This document shows, piece after piece, positions 41,464-50,905 of a DNA stretch of 64,000 nucleotides (positions within the stretch are counted from its first letter, which is position 1; every line of letters begins with the position of its first letter). This DNA comes from 55-13 sp037190145 (lineage in GTDB: Bacteria > Armatimonadota > Fimbriimonadia > Fimbriimonadales > Fimbriimonadaceae). Both the position numbers and the translations under genes were made by a program. Location: the NCBI GenBank assembly GCA_037190145.1, contig JBBCJU010000006.1:248001-312000 (forward strand), in the 5' to 3' direction. The notes beneath the pieces were generated by a model. The model was not told the DNA's origin. It saw nothing but the letters and a program-made list of their open reading frames with translations, and made no database searches.

Positions 41464-42794
41464 GGGGTGTTGTCTTCGGTCTGTTGCCGACGATATCGGA
41501 GACCTATTTCGCCGGTAGTTTTGCTTCCCTTGCTGTAAACCCGGAAGCCTGTCCCGAGAAGCTCATATTGAAACTCGCCATTGTTAGCCGGATCAAAGAC
41601 TGCTTTCTCACTTGCGGCTTCGGTTAGCTTAGAAGGCCAACGATCATTTTCCCAACGAAATCGGATAACGGATCCAGCTAAGGCGAGAAGGCGAATTTGA
41701 GTGCGATTGCGAATTTCTACAGAACCGATCTGCGAGAAAATAGGGGAGACTGTTGCTAGGATGTATGAGGAGATATCTGTGATGTTATTCACGGTGCGGG
41801 ATTCCTCCAATTCTTCTACAAGATCATCTGGTACTTCGTCCCATTCGGACTCGGGCTTGCGAAAAATCGCAAGAATCGCCTCACGTTGTCGGGTTAGATT
41901 CCGCTTGCAGATTTGAATGATCTCTTGCTTTTGGGTAGGGGTAAGTCGCAAGAGCAGATCAGAGAAAGATTTCTCCGCGGTTGTCAGATCCATGCCAAGA
42001 TCATCTTTGTTCGGATCGCTAAACATAGATGACAAGTTGCGCTCTATGAATTCAAACTCGCGTTGAATACTTTTCGCAGACGCCGGGGGTGAAATGATTA
42101 GCTTTGGTGCAAGTGCCTCAACCATTTGAGCATCTACAAGGGACAAATTCGGCAAGTATTTTTCGAATGATGCGAAAGCGATTGCCTGAATGGCAATGCC
42201 AACTAGTCGAGAGATCAAGATATTGTCCGCTAGGTTCTGACCGAGAATGATCGCGTCGCACAGATATTGCGTACCCTGCTTGGATCGTCCTTCGCCAAAA
42301 GCTACATAAGCTCCTGCCACCGCTAAACGTGCCAGGGCCCGCATCTCTGCATATTCCGGGAAGTAGGTCTCCTCCGTTACTTGCACCCTTGGATCAAAGA
42401 CTTGCTTTTGGTTGCCCCGATTCACAAGGTCGAGCGCCTTTCCGGCCAAGGTCATGGACTCCTTTCGGAGTTGATAGATGGAATAGGCTCGATACTTCTT
42501 GGCAAGGTTGTATTGCTGAAGGGATGGACGTCCGATCTCCTCATCCGCAGAAGTGTCAGGCGACGCCGCTTCGTATTCGCGAATAGTCTGCTCGAACTGT
42601 TCAGGAGTCGCTTGAAGAAGGGTTCTAACACCGCTTGTTTGTACGATGTCGCATGCCATCAAATACTCTTCATATCCGTTTCGCCCTGTAGGTTGAGGAA
42701 CGATTTGCTGAAGCAGGCTTGGTGGGCGTTGAGACACGCTAACCGAGTTTGTACCGGCGACACTCATGGCGATAGCAGCAACGAGGAGGATCAT
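41451..42794 (-). CDS. Secreted protein of unknown function
   Basis: A 447-residue protein with a signal peptide (MILLVAAIAMSVAG). The body is helical and rich in Glu, Arg and Ala. The C-terminus has RFRWENDRWPSKLTEAASEKAVFDPANNGEFQYELLGTGFRVYSKG. That W-P-x-x-L...D-P...Y...G-x-G-F-x-x-Y-S pattern resembles the ends of proteins associated with type II secretion or prepilin-like families in this group of bacteria. I do not recognise a domain. It overlaps a terminator hairpin at its end and is divergent from thuA. Confidence 0.6.
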   Translation of the reverse strand: MILLVAAIAMSVAGTNSVSVSQRPPSLLQQIVPQPTGRNGYEEYLMACDIVQTSGVRTLLQATPEQFEQTIREYEAASPDTSADEEIGRPSLQQYNLAKKYRAYSIYQLRKESMTLAGKALDLVNRGNQKQVFDPRVQVTEETYFPEYAEMRALARLAVAGAYVAFGEGRSKQGTQYLCDAIILGQNLADNILISRLVGIAIQAIAFASFEKYLPNLSLVDAQMVEALAPKLIISPPASAKSIQREFEFIERNLSSMFSDPNKDDLGMDLTTAEKSFSDLLLRLTPTQKQEIIQICKRNLTRQREAILAIFRKPESEWDEVPDDLVEELEESRTVNNITDISSYILATVSPIFSQIGSVEIRNRTQIRLLALAGSVIRFRWENDRWPSKLTEAASEKAVFDPANNGEFQYELLGTGFRVYSKGSKTTGEIGLRYRRQQTEDNTPAPP

Positions 42795-42896
42795 GTCAAT
42801 TCACTGCACAAGACGGGATTCAAAACAAAAAGGTTGCTTCATGGGTTGCGAGGATGATTTTGCATCCATGAGTTTTTGTGCGGGTAAAGTCCCTGA

Positions 42897-43631
42897 ATGT
42901 TACTGGTTGCGGCTACTCTTGGATACATGATGGCGGTTCCTGAAACCTACACCCCGACTCAGCCCAAAAAGAACATCCTGGTGTTCTCAAGAACCAAAGG
43001 CTTTAGGCATGATTCGATTCCTGAAGGGAAGAAGGCGCTTTGGAAAATTTGTGAGAAGAAAGACTGGGCGGTCACCTTTACGGAAGATCCCACCTGGTTT
43101 CTCGGCGATAAGTTAAAGCCATTCGATACCATCGTGTTCCTCTGCACAACGGGGGACATCTTGGATAAGGATCAGCAACCCGTTATGGAAGACTACATTC
43201 GAGCGGGTGGCGGATATGTGGGTATCCATGCTGCCGCAGACACCGAATACGATTGGCCTTGGTACGGAAAACTGGTCGGTGGTTACTTTAAGAGCCACCC
43301 CGAAATCCAATCGGCAAAGGTTATTGTCGAGGATTTGAAGCACCCAACCACAAAGCACTTGAAATCACCTTGGGTTCGAACAGACGAATGGTATGACTAC
43401 ACTGAGAATCCCCGAAACAAGGTTCATGTCTTGGCAAGGCTGGATACCACTAGCTACAAGGGACATGTCATGGGTGAAGACCATCCGATCATGTGGTGTC
43501 ATGAATACGACGGAGGACGTGCGTTTTACACTGGATTTGGGCACACAAAGGAAAGCTATGAAGAGCCGGAGTTTGTGACCATCTTGACTGAAGCCATTGA
43601 ATGGGCAAGCGCCAAAAGGAAGAAGGGATGA
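42897..43631 (+). CDS. ThuA-like domain protein
   Basis: A 244-residue protein of the ThuA (trehalose utilisation) family, a class I glutamine amidotransferase-like fold of unknown reaction. NILVFSRTKGFRHDSIPEGKKAL opens it, followed by FDTIVFLCTTGDIL, GGGYVGIHAAADTEYDWPWYGKLVGGYF and PIMWCHEYDGGRAFYTGFGHT. A hydrophobic start (LLVAATLGYMMAV) may be a signal peptide. It overlaps the next gene by 4 bases (ATGA), so both are probably translated together. Exported ThuA proteins occur with sugar-degrading genes in this kind of organism. Confidence 0.85.
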   Translation: MLLVAATLGYMMAVPETYTPTQPKKNILVFSRTKGFRHDSIPEGKKALWKICEKKDWAVTFTEDPTWFLGDKLKPFDTIVFLCTTGDILDKDQQPVMEDYIRAGGGYVGIHAAADTEYDWPWYGKLVGGYFKSHPEIQSAKVIVEDLKHPTTKHLKSPWVRTDEWYDYTENPRNKVHVLARLDTTSYKGHVMGEDHPIMWCHEYDGGRAFYTGFGHTKESYEEPEFVTILTEAIEWASAKRKKG

Positions 43632-44266
43632 AGAAAATAGCAATTGCAGGAGCATTAACAATCGCGGGGCTTGCTGTAGCTTGGCAAACCGCTCCAAGAC
43701 TGATTATCAATGGAAAACCGGCTACCACGGGAGCCATTCAATCGGGCGGCAAATGGTATGTCCCGGTGGAAGAGCTGAAGAAAGCCGGAGCTGAGGTTAC
43801 TCAAGCCAGCGGAAGACTGAGCGTCCAGTTCAAGCCGATGCAAGATCGCCTTCAGGTAAATGCGGTCGAAGGTGTGAAGGGGGAGTGGATTCAGAATGAG
43901 CGATTCCGCGTCCGCGTTTTGGGAATCACCGAGGTCAAGAATCCATTTGGACGCGGGCCAGGGTATTCGGTCAAGATTGAGATTCGCAACCTTGCCAAAC
44001 AAGCTGTGAACTGGGGAACCAGTGGCTCGCCCGAGATGCAGTTTATTGATAGTAACGGAAAGGTTCTTACTTATGGGGCTACTTCCTTCAAGGACCAATA
44101 CACATCCTTGGCCCCTGGAAACGGATTTACGAACGATATCACTTTTGGGGATCGTTCGAATCAGCTAACGGAGCTTGGCAAGCCAGACAAGTTGGTCATT
44201 CTCTTCAAGGTGTCGGGAGGAAAGAAACTTCAAGACCTCCGAATAGATCTAAGAGACCCTGAGTAA
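43628..44266 (+). CDS. Secreted protein with copper-amine-oxidase-N-like and DUF4352-like regions
   Basis: A 212-residue protein with a signal peptide (MKKIAIAGALTIAGLAVAW). Residues about 25-75 read LIINGKPATTGAIQSGGKWYVPVEELKKAGAEVTQ, a repeat-like substrate-binding module of the copper amine oxidase N-terminal type. The C-terminal 130 residues, from WIQNERFRVRVLGITEVK to PGNGFTNDITF, resemble the DUF4352 immunoglobulin-like fold. I start it at ATG 43628, coupled to the thuA stop. The function is unknown; the partner gene suggests an extracellular role. Confidence 0.65.
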   Translation: MKKIAIAGALTIAGLAVAWQTAPRLIINGKPATTGAIQSGGKWYVPVEELKKAGAEVTQASGRLSVQFKPMQDRLQVNAVEGVKGEWIQNERFRVRVLGITEVKNPFGRGPGYSVKIEIRNLAKQAVNWGTSGSPEMQFIDSNGKVLTYGATSFKDQYTSLAPGNGFTNDITFGDRSNQLTELGKPDKLVILFKVSGGKKLQDLRIDLRDPE

Positions 44267-44307
44267 CCTCAGACTAGGTAGATGAGTCATGGGCATTCAG
44301 CCCATCC

Positions 44308-44344
44308 CATAAAACCCACCGGTGAACGTCCGGTGGGTTTTATG
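44308..44344. terminator. Bidirectional terminator hairpin
   Basis: Perfect 15-base arms (44308-44322 and 44330-44344) with a 7-base loop, beginning CATAAAACCC and ending GGGTTTTATG. It sits between the convergent secreted protein and patatin genes. Confidence 0.8.
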
Positions 44345-44356
44345 ATTTAAGCCTCT

Positions 44357-47300
44357 TTACTTCTTCCTCATTGCCTTTCGGTTCGCAAAAAGGAGTCCGA
44401 TCCCCGAGATAACCGTTGCGGCACCGATCCCAACATATAGCCACGGTCCAGCGGTTCCGAGTCCGGGAACAACCTCTTGCTTGTACTTAAGGAGAACGTA
44501 AAGGGTGAAGGCAAAGATGGCCAGAAGACCAACGATAAGCGTCACCCCAAACAGTCGGCCTAGGAAGGCGGCTACGCTCTTACTGCTTGGTAAGAGCTTC
44601 ACCTTACGCAAGACATAGCCAAACGCCAAGACAAACAAGAGCAGAGTGATTCCGGATCGCGATACTTCAGGGGAGTTGAAGAGGGTTCCGATGAGAATCC
44701 AGGCTCCGGAAAGAATTACAAGCAGTCCAAACCAGTGTTTCCACAAGATGTCCTCGACGCTGTTTGGTACCAGCACCTTTCCGACCGCGGTAATGATCGA
44801 GCCGCCCAAGGACAGGGCTCCCCATTTCTTGGATGGGTAGATGCCATCAAACATCTTGCCGAGAATGTTTAGGGAGCGACCCGTTAGATCCACCTTATCC
44901 GCGTTTTCTACTTCCAAAGGAGGCATAGAGCTAGATCGCAGCGCCTCGCGAGCAAGGGGCTGATCTTCCAAGAGAGACATGAGTTTGCTCAGTATTGCCT
45001 TACGTTCCCTGTTAGGGATGCTTTCCAGGTTCTCCAGAGTCTGAGCGCATTCCGCCTTGATATCTTCTAAGATACTGTTGGGTCCCCACTCTGCCGTCTT
45101 TCCGGGGCGCAGGTTTCCAATGATGAGAAGCATGAGCTTGAGCACGGTCAAGTCAAGCGCAAACTGAGCTTTCTTTCGCGTTTCAGCATCGTAATCTGAC
45201 GGGATAGAAGGTGGGTTGGCGAGAATGATCAGATGAGCGCGATTTCGGAACTCATCTCGTTTGGCATCCTGTCCGGTTGGCGACAAGCACTTGATGAGTC
45301 GTTCTGCAGCATCCAGTCTTCCCCAAAGAATATCCCTGGCTCTTCCGCCAACATCGAAGAATGCACCAAAGTGTCCTAGCGCATTTCCGACAAGCTTCTC
45401 CCGGGCGACGGCATTGGCCGGATCTTCTTGACTGCCGCGTTTCCGAATCAGCGAGAGAGCATCTAGCGGACTAATTCGGTGAATATCTACCGAATTAGAT
45501 TCTAATGCACCCGTGGCATAGGTCATCGGCAGCATGACTTCATCCACCAATTCATAGCCTTCAAACCAAGAACGAACGAGATCGACTTCTTCTTTGCCGT
45601 CGATTGCGCAACCTACCTTGTCAATCTTGTTTAGCAGTCCGATTCGGAATGCGCGGAGGGCGGTGATGAGTTCTCGTTGCCAGTCATTGGTTAGGTTCTG
45701 TAGAACCTGAAGGCGAGTTGGCAAGGGATTTCTACTTCCAGAGCCATCTTCGGCAAGGTAAGCACCTTTGGTTAACACTTCGGTGGCAGCCTTTAGCTTG
45801 TCCAGGTCATGTGGGTGTCTTAGGATTGAGCCTAGCTCTTCCAGTGATATCCCCAAGACGTTGTGTTCGCCAATCTGCTTGAATGCACGGTGAGTTGTGA
45901 ATCCGCCTCGAATGGCTCTCAACTCGTACAAAGCTTCGTTAAGGCATCGCTTTAACTGTAGGAGCCGGGTGCGTCCAGCTTCGGTTGGTGGCAACCTTCG
46001 AACCACTTCGGTCGCTTCTGTGGGTACGGCTTCGACGGAATCGGAAAAGTTCGCGCTGTCATCGCTCGGGTCTCCTTGATTGAGCCGCTTGTTGATGCGT
46101 CGGTGCAGGAAGTTGATGCACCGTTCATAGAATCCAAAATCGAATGCGTCTAAAAACTCTTCGAATCGTTTAGGACGGAGATCAGGCTCTTCGGTGGGCG
46201 AATTGGCGTTGCCCTGTTGGTAAGTCGCATCGCGCCAAACCCGCACGAGTTGGCGGACCATGGGTCGGTAAGGGGAGTCTTCTTCAAACCCAAGCTGATT
46301 GGCCATGATCGCGGAGATGGCGTCGGTGACCGCAGATACCCGAATATGTAGATAAGATAGCTGGCTGGGCGTCGGATTGGGGTTTCGCCGAGCGGATGTG
46401 GCCTTTAGATCCACCTTCCAGTTATCAGAGTCTTTGACAAAGACCCGCTCAACGTGATCGATGATGCGGGAAAGACGGTCAATAACCTCATTGCGTTGTC
46501 GAACAACCTCAATGTCGTCGCGGATGGAATCGATGCTGGGCAATGAGAATGCGGCGAGAGCGTGCTCGACAAAGTTTGGCGGTTGGTCCCCAGATTTCGT
46601 TTTCACGTCGATCGGATCTGGCTCGACATAGAAAAGCTTGCGGATGACAGGGAGATCGGCAACACGCTCCGAAAGCGTCTTGGTTGCGTAGGTGAATGGG
46701 CGATTATCTAGGTATCCGCCATCTCCAAAATCTCTCTTTAGGAAGTCAAGCTTGGCGCGTTCCTGGCTCTCCGTTGTCGCGCCGTTGAAGGAGGTTCCAT
46801 TTACGGTGGAGTCTGTGCGTACCCCGGTTCGCCAATAGGGACGGTAAAACTCATCCCAACGCTTGGCGAGCACATCTGGATTTTGTCCTGTGCTTCTAGC
46901 AATATCGGCGAGCCGCATGGGCTCAAATGCGGGCACGATTGATGAAGTGGCTCGACCAACAAAGGCCAAGAATCCATCGTTCTCCCATATGAAGTCATTG
47001 ACCCCATCAGCAAGGGAGTAGTTTTGCTTGAGGTACCTAAAGTGAAAAACGGTCTTGTGTTTTTGCTCTTCTACCTTGCGATCTGAGAGGTAGATCGGCG
47101 TTGTGAGACCCTCAATGTCGGTGGCGGTCATGAAGAGGTCAAGTTGATCCACCAGGGATTCAGTCGCTTTGCCTTCTGGTGGATTCATGTCGCCCAAAGC
47201 TTGGAAAAGCCGGACATACATACGTTCACTGTTGAGAAGGGAGGCGGGTTTATGGGTTCCTGGAGGTTGACGCCAACTGCGCTCACGTCCTAAGTTCTCG

Positions 47301-47755
47301 GCAGACTCTTTTAAGGAACGCTTATCGTTCAGAAGCTTGGAGATGTCCCCCTCTTTGATCCACAGAGTTTCGAGCGCGCTTAAATCAGTCGATTCATTTG
47401 CGAGGGCTTTGGCCAAGAACATTCCGTTGAGTCCACCCGCAGATGTTCCGGACAAGATATCCACGATGAAACGAAATCGGTTAGGTGCACTTGAGGAAGT
47501 AACACCTGGTTCGAGACTGGTGAGGAACCGGGCAAGATCTCGGTACACGGCAGATGTGCCCGAGAGGTCAGAGTCTTTGTACCGAAACTTCGAATGGTCG
47601 TCTTTATTGGGAGCGGTTGACCGGACAAGAGAAAGAAGCTCTTGGGCGATTCCGTTCATGTAGATCGCCAGAGAGATGCCGCCGTACATAACGACAGCAA
47701 GGCGCACCTCCTTCTGAAAATCTACTTCGGTAGGTTGAACGGAATCAGATGCCAT
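44357..47755 (-). CDS. Large patatin-like phospholipase with C-terminal membrane helices
   Basis: A 1132-residue protein of the DUF3376/patatin type. Residues 18-35 hold RLAVVMYGGISLAIYMNG (oxyanion hole), then Ser105 in LSGTSAGGLNG (G-x-S-x-G) and Asp345 in GDGGYLDNRPF complete the Ser-Asp dyad. RATSSIVPAFEP also fits. The middle 500 residues are helical and unrecognised. The C-terminus has five to six hydrophobic helices from about residue 970, so the protein is membrane-bound. It may hydrolyse lipids. It is larger than most relatives. The gene seems monocistronic. Confidence 0.85.
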   Translation of the reverse strand: MASDSVQPTEVDFQKEVRLAVVMYGGISLAIYMNGIAQELLSLVRSTAPNKDDHSKFRYKDSDLSGTSAVYRDLARFLTSLEPGVTSSSAPNRFRFIVDILSGTSAGGLNGMFLAKALANESTDLSALETLWIKEGDISKLLNDKRSLKESAENLGRERSWRQPPGTHKPASLLNSERMYVRLFQALGDMNPPEGKATESLVDQLDLFMTATDIEGLTTPIYLSDRKVEEQKHKTVFHFRYLKQNYSLADGVNDFIWENDGFLAFVGRATSSIVPAFEPMRLADIARSTGQNPDVLAKRWDEFYRPYWRTGVRTDSTVNGTSFNGATTESQERAKLDFLKRDFGDGGYLDNRPFTYATKTLSERVADLPVIRKLFYVEPDPIDVKTKSGDQPPNFVEHALAAFSLPSIDSIRDDIEVVRQRNEVIDRLSRIIDHVERVFVKDSDNWKVDLKATSARRNPNPTPSQLSYLHIRVSAVTDAISAIMANQLGFEEDSPYRPMVRQLVRVWRDATYQQGNANSPTEEPDLRPKRFEEFLDAFDFGFYERCINFLHRRINKRLNQGDPSDDSANFSDSVEAVPTEATEVVRRLPPTEAGRTRLLQLKRCLNEALYELRAIRGGFTTHRAFKQIGEHNVLGISLEELGSILRHPHDLDKLKAATEVLTKGAYLAEDGSGSRNPLPTRLQVLQNLTNDWQRELITALRAFRIGLLNKIDKVGCAIDGKEEVDLVRSWFEGYELVDEVMLPMTYATGALESNSVDIHRISPLDALSLIRKRGSQEDPANAVAREKLVGNALGHFGAFFDVGGRARDILWGRLDAAERLIKCLSPTGQDAKRDEFRNRAHLIILANPPSIPSDYDAETRKKAQFALDLTVLKLMLLIIGNLRPGKTAEWGPNSILEDIKAECAQTLENLESIPNRERKAILSKLMSLLEDQPLAREALRSSSMPPLEVENADKVDLTGRSLNILGKMFDGIYPSKKWGALSLGGSIITAVGKVLVPNSVEDILWKHWFGLLVILSGAWILIGTLFNSPEVSRSGITLLLFVLAFGYVLRKVKLLPSSKSVAAFLGRLFGVTLIVGLLAIFAFTLYVLLKYKQEVVPGLGTAGPWLYVGIGAATVISGIGLLFANRKAMRKK

Positions 47756-47906
47756 GAATTTGAATCTACCCGTAGCCTGCCGTACACTAGCCGTTTTACG
47801 GGGAAAATTCTTGCTTCGGTCAGTTATTTGGCTTTTTAGGCCAACGACTGGCTTTCGTTAAGGAAGAGCCCTATACTAATTTGACTCTATCTGACTCGAT
47901 TTGATT

Positions 47907-50903
47907 ATGAGACCAATGAAGGTTCCTCTTCAATTAGCCTTTGCATCGCTCGCCGTGGTGGCCGCCGCGATTGTCCCGGTTGCTGAATTTTTGCCGGTGA
48001 AGTCTGCGATTCCGAAATCGGTCCCGTCCGAGAAATTGGCCTTGCTGCCCGCTTCCAATAGCTTGCGAGAAGATCAGCGGCCGATCAATTTTAACCGCGA
48101 TGTAAAGCCGATTCTTAGTGAGTACTGCTTCAAGTGCCATGGCCCTGATGCCGAGACGGTTTATGGCGATTTGAGGTTGGATAAGTTCGATCTTGCCACC
48201 AAGAAAGCGATTGTTCCTGGCAAACCTGAGTTGTCGATCTTGTTGGAACGTGCGGGGCATCCTGACCCTGATATGCAGATGCCTCCGGTGGATTCCGGAG
48301 TTCCGGCCTTAACCGATGCTCAATTGGACATCCTGAAGCGCTGGATTGCCTCCGGTGCGAAGTATGAAGAGCATTGGTCGTTTGTACCACCCCAAAAACC
48401 GGCTCTTCCAGCCGTAAAAGATCAGAAGTGGGTTCGAAATCCACTTGACCGCTTTGTTCTTGCGGAGCTTGAGAAGGCGGGAATGAAACCGGAAGCGGAA
48501 GCGGATCGAGCTACCCTCGCGATGCGAGCCTCTTTGACGTTAACGGGCTTACCTCCTCGGCCCGATGAGGTGGAAGCATTTGAGAAGGACGAGCGATCTG
48601 ATGCCTACGAACGGTTCGTTGACCGATTGATGGCAAGCCCTTCTTATGGCGAACATCAGGCTCGGTATTGGCTGGATGCGGTGCGGTATGGCGATACGCA
48701 CGGACTGCACTTGGATAACGAGCGCATGATTTACCCCTACCGAGATTGGGTTGTTCGGGCGATGAACGAAGATCTGCCTTTCGACAAGTTTACGGTGTGG
48801 CAGCTTGCCGGAGACATGCTTCCGAACCCCACTCAGGATCAGATGGTGGCCACGGGATATGTTCGGATGAACCCAACGACCAACGAGGGAGGTGCGATTG
48901 AGGCAGAGTTTTTGGCCAAGAATACGTTTGACCGAGTGGACACTACTTCCACGGTCTTCCTGGGTTTGACGGTAGCTTGCGCCCGTTGTCATGACCACAA
49001 ATACGACCCGATTAAGCAAAAAGAGTATTTCGGACTCTATGCTTTCTTTAACTCTACAACGGATGCGCCGCTTGACGGCAACTCTTTGAATCCTGCTCCG
49101 GTCATGAAGGCACCTTCGCCCGAGCAAAGTCGGCAATTGAAGGCATTTGTCGCTTATCTGGAAGGAGCAAAGGCCAAGACGCCCAAGGAAGAAGCTCTTC
49201 AGTGGTTAAAGACAACATGGCGTCCTCTACCCACTCCGTCTAGCTGGCAGATCAGCGGCCCTTACAGCGGGACAACTTTTGATGACGCCTTTGCGAAGGC
49301 ATTTGATCCTGAGCCAGGAACCGGTAAAGAGGTTGCATGGCGTGAGTTCAAGTATGTTCCCGGAACAGGCGCACCTCAGGTAGTGGGGAAGGAGAATGCT
49401 GCGGCTTACATTCGCGTGAAGGTGCGGATGGAGCAGGCCGCCGAAGTGCCGATGTCTTTCTCCAGCGATGACGCGATAAAGGTTTGGGTTAATGGGAAAC
49501 TCGCCCATGAGAACAAGGCTCTCCGAGGCGTGGTCGCAGATTCGGACAGGATCACCGCGAAGTTACAACAAGGGGAAAACGAAGTCTTGGTGAAGGTTGT
49601 GAATGCAACCGGTCCAGACGGATTTTTTATGCGGCTTGGCGATGCTTTTTCAGAACGAGTGAATCGAGTTTACAAGGCTTGGGTAAGCAATGACGCGAAG
49701 CAACAGAACCTAAAAGAGCTTCAAGAATTGTATTTGGAGGCGGGACCGGAATCTACAACGGCATCGGACTATCGACGAGCGAAGCAAAGCTATACCGAAT
49801 ATGAAGCCACGGTTCCTGTGACCTTGATTGCCCAAGAAATGCCAACTCCCCGAGAGGCGTTCGTGATGAAGCGAGGTGAGTACAACCTGATAGGCGACAA
49901 GGTCAATCGGATGTTGCCGGAAGCTCTTGGGACTTGGCCCACCAATCAACCTTTGAATCGGCTCGGTTTGGCCAATTGGCTTGTGGATAAGAAGCATCCA
50001 CTGACTTCCCGCGTGTTTGTGAACCGAATGTGGCAGCAACACTTTGGGACGGGCATCGTAAAGACGGCGGAAGATTTTGGTAGCCAAGGTGAGTGGCCAG
50101 TCAATCCTGAGTTATTGGATTACCTTGCGGTGACTTTTGTGGAGCAGGGCTGGAGCATGAAAAAGCTGAATCGAATGATTGTGACTTCAGCGGCGTTTCG
50201 GCAAAGATCCTCCATTGATAAAGAAAAGCTTGCGAAAGACCCTGAAAACCGGTTGGTATCTCGCGGCCCTAGGTTCCGGCTAGATGCGGAAGTTATTCGA
50301 GATAAGGCACTGACTGCGAGCGGGCTCTTGGTGGATAAGTTGGGGGGCAGAGGCTTCAAACCTTATCAGCCGGAGGGAATATGGGAAGCCATTGCGTTCT
50401 TGGAGAGCAACACCGCTCGGTATGCAAAGGACAATACGGATGAGATTTATCGCCGAAGTCTGTACCTTTTCTGGAAACGCACGAGTCCACATCCGGTCAT
50501 GCTTGCATTTGACGCACCCATGCGGGAAGCATGTACGGTTCGTAGATTCCGCACAAACACTCCGTTACAGGCCTTGGTAACCCTAAACGAACCAGCTTTC
50601 TTGGAGGCTGCTCGGCTATTGGCTCAGCGGGTCCTCTTGGAAGAGATTGAGGATGGGGCAATCCTAGAGCGCACTTATATGTACACCTTAGGTCGCCGCC
50701 CCTTGGCGAGAGAAAAGACCTTGATGCTGGCCGCGTTAACTCGATATCGAGAGCGGTTTTCGAAATCTCCCGCCGATGCGTCGGAATTGCTGAAAAGCGG
50801 TGATTCCCCTGTCGACCGGAGCGTGAAGCCAGCCGAACACGCCGCTTGGATGATGATCTGTTCAACCTTGATGAACACAGACGAATTTTTGACCCAACAC
50901 TAA
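47907..50903 (+). CDS. DUF1549/DUF1553 (PSD1-type) protein with cytochrome-c motif
   Basis: A 998-residue secreted protein of the planctomycete PSD1 type. The N-terminus is a signal peptide. A haem-binding motif CFKCHG follows near residue 75, then the DUF1549 region (PLDRFVLAELEKAGMKPEAEADR, DAVRYGDTHGLHLDNERMIYPYRDW, CARCHDHKYDP, a second C-x-x-C-H). A beta-rich insert like a carbohydrate-binding fold (SFSSDDAIKVWVNGK) and the DUF1553 region (NRMWQQHFGTGIVKTAEDFGSQGE, TSAAFRQRS) complete it. ATG 47907 is the first ATG; a TTG six bases earlier is possible. It is followed at two bases by a DUF1501 gene, the standard pair. Function is unknown, with an electron-transfer role suspected. Confidence 0.9.
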   Translation: MRPMKVPLQLAFASLAVVAAAIVPVAEFLPVKSAIPKSVPSEKLALLPASNSLREDQRPINFNRDVKPILSEYCFKCHGPDAETVYGDLRLDKFDLATKKAIVPGKPELSILLERAGHPDPDMQMPPVDSGVPALTDAQLDILKRWIASGAKYEEHWSFVPPQKPALPAVKDQKWVRNPLDRFVLAELEKAGMKPEAEADRATLAMRASLTLTGLPPRPDEVEAFEKDERSDAYERFVDRLMASPSYGEHQARYWLDAVRYGDTHGLHLDNERMIYPYRDWVVRAMNEDLPFDKFTVWQLAGDMLPNPTQDQMVATGYVRMNPTTNEGGAIEAEFLAKNTFDRVDTTSTVFLGLTVACARCHDHKYDPIKQKEYFGLYAFFNSTTDAPLDGNSLNPAPVMKAPSPEQSRQLKAFVAYLEGAKAKTPKEEALQWLKTTWRPLPTPSSWQISGPYSGTTFDDAFAKAFDPEPGTGKEVAWREFKYVPGTGAPQVVGKENAAAYIRVKVRMEQAAEVPMSFSSDDAIKVWVNGKLAHENKALRGVVADSDRITAKLQQGENEVLVKVVNATGPDGFFMRLGDAFSERVNRVYKAWVSNDAKQQNLKELQELYLEAGPESTTASDYRRAKQSYTEYEATVPVTLIAQEMPTPREAFVMKRGEYNLIGDKVNRMLPEALGTWPTNQPLNRLGLANWLVDKKHPLTSRVFVNRMWQQHFGTGIVKTAEDFGSQGEWPVNPELLDYLAVTFVEQGWSMKKLNRMIVTSAAFRQRSSIDKEKLAKDPENRLVSRGPRFRLDAEVIRDKALTASGLLVDKLGGRGFKPYQPEGIWEAIAFLESNTARYAKDNTDEIYRRSLYLFWKRTSPHPVMLAFDAPMREACTVRRFRTNTPLQALVTLNEPAFLEAARLLAQRVLLEEIEDGAILERTYMYTLGRRPLAREKTLMLAALTRYRERFSKSPADASELLKSGDSPVDRSVKPAEHAAWMMICSTLMNTDEFLTQH

Positions 50904-50905
50904 CC

